Part shown: positions 47,702 through 51,291 of the stretch, one piece after another
How the letters are laid out: each line of letters begins with the position of its first letter
How positions within the stretch are numbered: position 1 is the stretch's first letter
Source of the DNA: Pseudomonadota bacterium
GTDB lineage: Bacteria > Myxococcota_A > UBA796 > GCA-2862545
Direction: 5' to 3'
NCBI GenBank assembly: GCA_947475315.1
Contig: CANJMY010000017.1
Coordinates: forward strand, 1-51,291
DNA length: 51,291 nucleotides
Made by a program: the position numbers and the translations under genes
Notes under the pieces: model-generated
Seen by the model: the letters and a program-made list of their open reading frames with translations, nothing else
Database searches by the model: none
What the model was told of the DNA's origin: nothing

Positions 47702-48819
47702 GCCCCGGTCGCTCCGCCGAGGCGCGGGGCGGCGCCACGCCAGGTCCGCAGCAGGCGCGCGACGCGGCCCGCGCTCGGGCCGCCGAACAAGGGCAGCCAC
47801 ATCGACGACGGGCCGCGCTCGGGGTGCACGCACATGCGCACGAGCGGCCGGTGCACGCCCAGGTCGATGCGGTCCGGGACGCAGATCTCCGCCCAGCCGA
47901 ACCCGCCCTGGGTGCCGCGGATCACGCTGGTCTGCAGGCGCAGGTAGAACGGACCCGTATCGACCGGAGCCATGAAGTCGATCAGCAGTCGCTCCTCGCC
48001 GACGTGGAGCACGATCCGGCGCCACCACGGCATGCCGAGCCAGGTGAACTCGATCGCCTCGAACTCGGCGTGATCGACGTCGGTGACGGTGAACGCGCCG
48101 TCCGGACCGGCCTCCCACAAGATCATGTGGGGCTTGGCGTCCGCCGTGTCCGGGAACGACAGGTAGTAGACCAGCGCGCGCCCGCCGACCGTCGCCCTCC
48201 CCCAGATCCAGCGGTCCAGGCCCAGGTCGTCGAACGACACGGCGCTGCCGTTGCGGTCGGCGTAGCCGTCGCCCTCGAACGTGAAGTAGGGCTGCCCGCC
48301 GCGGGTCAGCTCGGCCTTGCACCGAGCGGGGCCCATCACGGGCGTCCACGCGTGCACAAGGTTTGCGTGCTCCGGCGCGTCGCCATGGAGGTGGGGGCCA
48401 CGCACGACGATCGGGCCCTGCAGACGCGCCACCTCGCCTGCGATCGGCAGGTCGATGTGGACGTGCAATGCGACCTCGTCGCCGGTGCGCTCAAAATGCG
48501 CCTCGCACTCGCCGAACCGACCGCCGCCGCCCTCGATCCAGGCGGCGCGACTTGGTTCTAGGGTGTGCAAGGTATAGAACTCGGGGTGACCGTCCCTGTA
48601 CAGCGCCAGGTTGACGCTAGGACGGTCTTTGGGGAGCGGCGGGTTCCCCGCCAAGCGCGCCGACCGATCGCCAGGGAGAAAGGGCAGGCCCCACGACAGG
48701 ATCAGGACGAGGCCGTCCCCGTCCGAATTGCGAGCGTCGGCGTACCACCAAGCGAATCCGCCGGGTGCGTCAAGCAGGGCCGGGTCGAGCGGACGGTCAG
48801 GGTGATCGACTTGCAACAT
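47698..48819 (-). CDS. crtC: Carotenoid 1,2-hydratase, CrtC family
   Basis: A 373-residue hydratase that adds water to the psi-end C1-C2 double bond of acyclic carotenoids. Family blocks: GGFAWWYADARNSDGDGLVLILSW near the N-terminus, and YADRNGSAVSFDDLGLDRWIWGR near residue 195 (the GY-D-N-G and W-W-R pattern of CrtC). The ATG at 48819 was chosen; an in-frame ATG at 48861 would start inside the promoter/operator region between the divergent crt genes. It overlaps CrtD by four bases, so both are made together. The product would be a 1-hydroxy carotenoid. Confidence 0.82.
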   Translation of the reverse strand: MLQVDHPDRPLDPALLDAPGGFAWWYADARNSDGDGLVLILSWGLPFLPGDRSARLAGNPPLPKDRPSVNLALYRDGHPEFYTLHTLEPSRAAWIEGGGGRFGECEAHFERTGDEVALHVHIDLPIAGEVARLQGPIVVRGPHLHGDAPEHANLVHAWTPVMGPARCKAELTRGGQPYFTFEGDGYADRNGSAVSFDDLGLDRWIWGRATVGGRALVYYLSFPDTADAKPHMILWEAGPDGAFTVTDVDHAEFEAIEFTWLGMPWWRRIVLHVGEERLLIDFMAPVDTGPFYLRLQTSVIRGTQGGFGWAEICVPDRIDLGVHRPLVRMCVHPERGPSSMWLPLFGGPSAGRVARLLRTWRGAAPRLGGATGA

Positions 48820-48835
48820 CGTGTGACTCGCTAGG

Positions 48836-48868
48836 GGTTGCAAACCATATACAAACCTCATACGATGC
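48836..48868. promoter_or_regulatory. Tandem 11-bp repeats over a sigma70-type promoter between divergent crt genes
   Basis: Three adjacent 11-bp units: GGTTGCAAACC (48836-48846), ATATACAAACC (48847-48857) and TCATACGATGC (48858-48868). Units 1 and 2 share CAAACC and a T; units 2 and 3 share ATAC, A and C. They cover a plus-strand promoter, -35 TTGCAA (48838-48843), 17-bp spacer, -10 TACGAT (48861-48866), for the cyclase gene. Tandem 11-bp repeats from -35 to -10 are, as I recall, the layout of CarH (B12-dependent light-sensing MerR-family) operators. The same DNA precedes crtC on the other strand. Confidence 0.55.
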
Positions 48869-48887
48869 GTGGACCGGATAAGGGCTG

Positions 48888-50111
48888 ATGATGGGATGCG
48901 ACGTCACAATCGTGGGTGGAGGGCCTGCTGCATTTGCGGCCGCGCTCTCGCTTGCGTCGCGTGGGCTTCGCGTCACGATGCTGGCCGGGCCCGATGTACC
49001 GTGGTCGCCCAACTACGGCACCTGGGTCGATGAAGCGGAGGCCGTGGGCCTGGGCGGTTTCTTGGGGCCCGTGTGGTCAGACGCCGTCGTGGTCTACGAC
49101 GACGAGCGCTCGGAACAGCTCGGCCGCGCCTACGCCCGCGTGGCGAAGCGCCGCCTGCGTGCCAGCCTGATCGACCGCGCGCTGCGCGGCGGGGTGGACC
49201 TGCGCTGGGAGCGCGCCGTCGCCATCGACCACGATCCGACCGGCTCCACCGTCGAGACCGCCGAGGGCGCTACGGTCCGCTCGGCCATGGTGGTGGACGC
49301 CAGCGGGCACCGCCCCACGTTCGTGCACCGCGACGGCGAGCCGACCACCTTCCAGGCCGCGATTGGCATGTCGGGCACGGTCGACCACCACCCGTGGGAC
49401 CCGACGCGCATGACCTTCATGGACCTGCGCACCGACCATGTGGACGACGAGCTCGGTCAGGTGGTCCCCACCTTCCTCTACACCATGCCGGTCGGTCCGC
49501 AGCGGGTGTTCATCGAGGAGACGTCTCTGCTGCGCGCGCCGGCCGTGCCGTTCGGTGTGCTCCACCGTCGCCTCCGCCGCCGCCTGCATCGCATGGGCGT
49601 GTCGCTCACGGACGTTGACGCGACCGAGATGTGCCTGATCCCCATGGACACGCCGCTGCCGGACCTGACGCAGCGCGTCGTCGGCTTTGGCGGCGCGGCC
49701 AGCTTTGTGAACCCGGCCAGCGGCTACCTGCTCGGCCGTGCGTTCGGGACGGCGCCCGACCTTGCCAACGCTATCGCGGATGGCCTGGGCGCCGGTCGCT
49801 CGCCGGACGCGGTCGCGAGCCAGGCGTGGCGCGCCATCTGGACCGACGATGATCTGCTCCGCCGTGAGCTGCATCTGTTCGGTGCGCGGATCCTCTCTGA
49901 GCTGGATGCGGAGTCACAACGCTCGTTCTTCGAGGCGTTCTTCTCCATGTCCAAGCCGCTCTGGTCGGGCTACCTCGCCCCCCGCGGGGACCTGGTGACG
50001 CTGGCCCGCGCGATGGGCACGCTGCTCCTCGCCGGAGACAATCGTTTGCGTTGGAAGCTCCTCGTCTCGGGTCGACGCCTGCCTGGCGTGCTGATCCGGG
50101 CCGCGGTGTAG
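48888..50111 (+). CDS. Lycopene cyclase, CrtL-like family
   Basis: A 407-residue FAD/NAD-fold cyclase. Motif VTIVGGGPAAFAAALSLASRG near the N-terminus, then NYGTWVDEAEAVGL, which matches plant/cyanobacterial CrtL (NYGVWVDE), FIEETSLLRAP (the EETSL motif) and VGFGGAASFVNPASGYLLGRA near residue 265. The family converts psi ends of lycopene or gamma-carotene to beta rings. In-frame ATGs at 48888 and 48891 are both possible (AGGG is 3 and 6 bases before them). With CrtC acting on one end, cyclisation of the other end would give a monocyclic carotenoid. First gene of the plus-strand crt arm. Confidence 0.82.
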   Translation: MMGCDVTIVGGGPAAFAAALSLASRGLRVTMLAGPDVPWSPNYGTWVDEAEAVGLGGFLGPVWSDAVVVYDDERSEQLGRAYARVAKRRLRASLIDRALRGGVDLRWERAVAIDHDPTGSTVETAEGATVRSAMVVDASGHRPTFVHRDGEPTTFQAAIGMSGTVDHHPWDPTRMTFMDLRTDHVDDELGQVVPTFLYTMPVGPQRVFIEETSLLRAPAVPFGVLHRRLRRRLHRMGVSLTDVDATEMCLIPMDTPLPDLTQRVVGFGGAASFVNPASGYLLGRAFGTAPDLANAIADGLGAGRSPDAVASQAWRAIWTDDDLLRRELHLFGARILSELDAESQRSFFEAFFSMSKPLWSGYLAPRGDLVTLARAMGTLLLAGDNRLRWKLLVSGRRLPGVLIRAAV

Positions 50112-50119
50112 GAGGGCCG

Positions 50120-51142
50120 ATGTCCGTGAAGTTTACCCTGGTTCAGCCCGAGGTTCGTCGCGCGCTCGATCCGTCCGATCCGGTGGTCGCGGTTGAGCGC
50201 TGCATGGCGGACTTGGTCCAGGAGCACGGCGAAGGCTTTGTTGGTGAGATGGCGCAGGAGCACCTGGCGACGGGTGGTAAGCGCACCCGCGCCCGGTTGG
50301 CGCTGCACGCGTGCACCGCGCTCGGCGTGTCGCAGGAGGACGCGGTCCCGTGGGCCGCCGCGTGTGAGCTGCTCCACAACGCGAGCCTCGTGCATGACGA
50401 CCTGCAGGACGGCGACGCGATGCGGCGCGGTCGTCCCGCGCTCTGGGCGCGCCATGGCGCGGGTCAGGCGATCAACGCGGGCGACCTGCTGCTGATGCTC
50501 CCGACGCTCGCGATCGGTCGCGTGTCCGGCGGCGACGCGGTGCGCTGGCGCCTCTCGTCTTGCGTGGCGCGTCATGGTGCGCGGACGGCGCGCGGTCAGG
50601 CGCAGGAGATGCTGCTCAAGGAGATCCCGGACGTCTCGTTCGCGGTGTACCGCACGGCGGCGTTCGGCAAGACGGCGGGCCTGTTTGGCATGCCGGTGGA
50701 GGGCGCGGCGCTGCTGTCCGGCCACACCGAGGACGAGTCCCGCAGGCTCGCGGCGCCCTTCGAGGTGCTCGGCCTCGCCTACCAGATGCTCGACGACGTG
50801 GTCGACCTGTACGGCGACAAGGGCCGCGGCGAGTCCGGCGGCGATGTGCGCGAGGGCAAGATCAGCGCGCTCGTCGCGTCGCACCTGGAGCGTGTGCCCG
50901 CGGACCGCGTGTGGTTGATGCGCATTCTCCGCACGCCGCGCGCGGACACGACGCGTGAGATGGTCGACGCGGTGATCGCGCGGATGCGCGACAGCGGCGC
51001 GCTCAAGGACGTCCTCGATCGGATCGACGCGCTAGCCTCTGATCTCGAAGGCCCCATGCTGCTCGGTCAGCCCACGCTCCAGTCTGTCGGACGAACTCTG
51101 CGCGACAAGCTCCTCGCCCCCCGTGAGGCGCTCCGTGGCTGA
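50120..51142 (+). CDS. crtE: Geranylgeranyl diphosphate synthase
   Basis: A 340-residue trans-prenyltransferase. The two aspartate-rich motifs are visible: DDLQD (FARM, near residue 94, in VHDDLQDGD) and DDVVD (SARM, near 227, in YQMLDDVVDLYGDK). GGKRTRA at about 52-58 binds diphosphate. Supplies C20 precursor to phytoene synthase. GGAGGG lies just before the ATG at 50120, eight bases after the cyclase stop. The last 8 bases overlap the phytoene synthase start. The product chain length (C20 rather than C15) is inferred from the crt context. Confidence 0.88.
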   Translation: MSVKFTLVQPEVRRALDPSDPVVAVERCMADLVQEHGEGFVGEMAQEHLATGGKRTRARLALHACTALGVSQEDAVPWAAACELLHNASLVHDDLQDGDAMRRGRPALWARHGAGQAINAGDLLLMLPTLAIGRVSGGDAVRWRLSSCVARHGARTARGQAQEMLLKEIPDVSFAVYRTAAFGKTAGLFGMPVEGAALLSGHTEDESRRLAAPFEVLGLAYQMLDDVVDLYGDKGRGESGGDVREGKISALVASHLERVPADRVWLMRILRTPRADTTREMVDAVIARMRDSGALKDVLDRIDALASDLEGPMLLGQPTLQSVGRTLRDKLLAPREALRG

Positions 51143-51291
51143 GATCGCGACCCCGCACAGCCGCACCGTCGAGCTTGAGCGTCTCGCGCTCGTGCCCTCA
51201 GATCCGACGGCCGTGCTGGCGGCGGGCTCGAAGACGTTTCGCTTCGCGAGCTTCTTCCTGGCGCCCGATCGGCGCGCGGACGCGGCGCTGC
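51135..51291 (+). CDS. crtB: Phytoene synthase, N-terminal part
   Basis: Only the first 52 residues fall in the window. Translation from GTG 51135 overlaps the crtE stop by eight bases. The block GSKTFRFASFFLAPDRRADAAL matches the squalene/phytoene synthase N-terminus (S-K-T-F-x-x-A-S-F-F-L-x-P-x-x-R). With crtE upstream this is phytoene synthase, which condenses two GGPP molecules. The gene is truncated by the window edge, not by mutation. Confidence 0.78.
   Translation, partial: MAEIATPHSRTVELERLALVPSDPTAVLAAGSKTFRFASFFLAPDRRADAAL

Noticed and set aside
48819-48861. CrtC starting at the in-frame ATG at 48861
   Set aside because: That start would put the N-terminus inside the repeat/promoter region of the divergent gene and adds sequence with no family similarity; 48819 is preferred.

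Overview
The window is GC-rich, gene-dense bacterial chromosome with no rRNA, tRNA, insertion sequence, phage or CRISPR array that I can see. Many short lipoproteins, an FG-GAP/VCBS surface protein, a kinase-fold protein, a clade II nitrous oxide reductase cluster and a carotenoid cluster suggest a Myxococcota-like (former Deltaproteobacteria) respiring bacterium. That assignment is inferred from gene content, not from a marker gene.

Layout. 1-3.1 kb: end of hemN, a protoporphyrinogen oxidase, and a fatty acid desaturase (+). 3.1-6.9 kb: clpA, clpS and a membrane endonuclease/exonuclease/phosphatase protein (-). 7.0-8.6 kb: divergent pyrophosphatase, SRPBCC protein, fasciclin lipoprotein. 8.7-16.5 kb: a nine-gene minus-strand nos operon (nosZ, lipoprotein cytochrome c, NosB-like membrane protein, nosD, nosF, nosL, nosY, YtkA-like lipoprotein, outer-membrane barrel) with a divergent Rrf2-family regulator. 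17-23.5 kb: FG-GAP lipoprotein, acyltransferase, an esterase-fold lipoprotein that has lost its catalytic Ser and His, a GT-C membrane protein and a zinc-ribbon protein. 23.5-29.1 kb: a large unknown protein, an SDR and RecQ. 29-35.5 kb: lipoproteins, an ABC-2 exporter, a zinc-ribbon/unknown pair, an outer-membrane protein, and a RegB-like sensor domain without a kinase. 35.7-42 kb: ATP synthase genes for b', b, delta, alpha, gamma, beta and epsilon; subunits a and c are not here. 42-46 kb: GT-C protein, tail-anchored pseudokinase, metallo-beta-lactamase-fold hydrolase. 46.2-51.3 kb: a divergent carotenoid cluster (crtC-crtD on minus; lycopene cyclase-crtE-crtB on plus).

How it fits together. 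The window joins anaerobic respiration (N2O reduction), oxidative phosphorylation, heme synthesis and photoprotective pigment synthesis. The nos operon encodes the enzyme, its likely electron donor, copper delivery and maturation functions, plus two extra envelope proteins that may also handle copper. The carotenoid genes together predict a monocyclic, 1'-hydroxylated carotenoid.

The points most worth a second look are: three tandem 11-bp repeats covering a sigma70-type promoter between the crt arms (a possible B12/light CarH-type operator); an ATP synthase b subunit with a signal peptide and about 90 residues of repeat, His-rich and Ca-motif-like periplasmic sequence; the kinase-less RegB-like sensor beside the ATP synthase genes; the doubly inactivated esterase fold; the tail-anchored pseudokinase; and a perfect 14-bp hairpin between nosZ and the rest of its operon.
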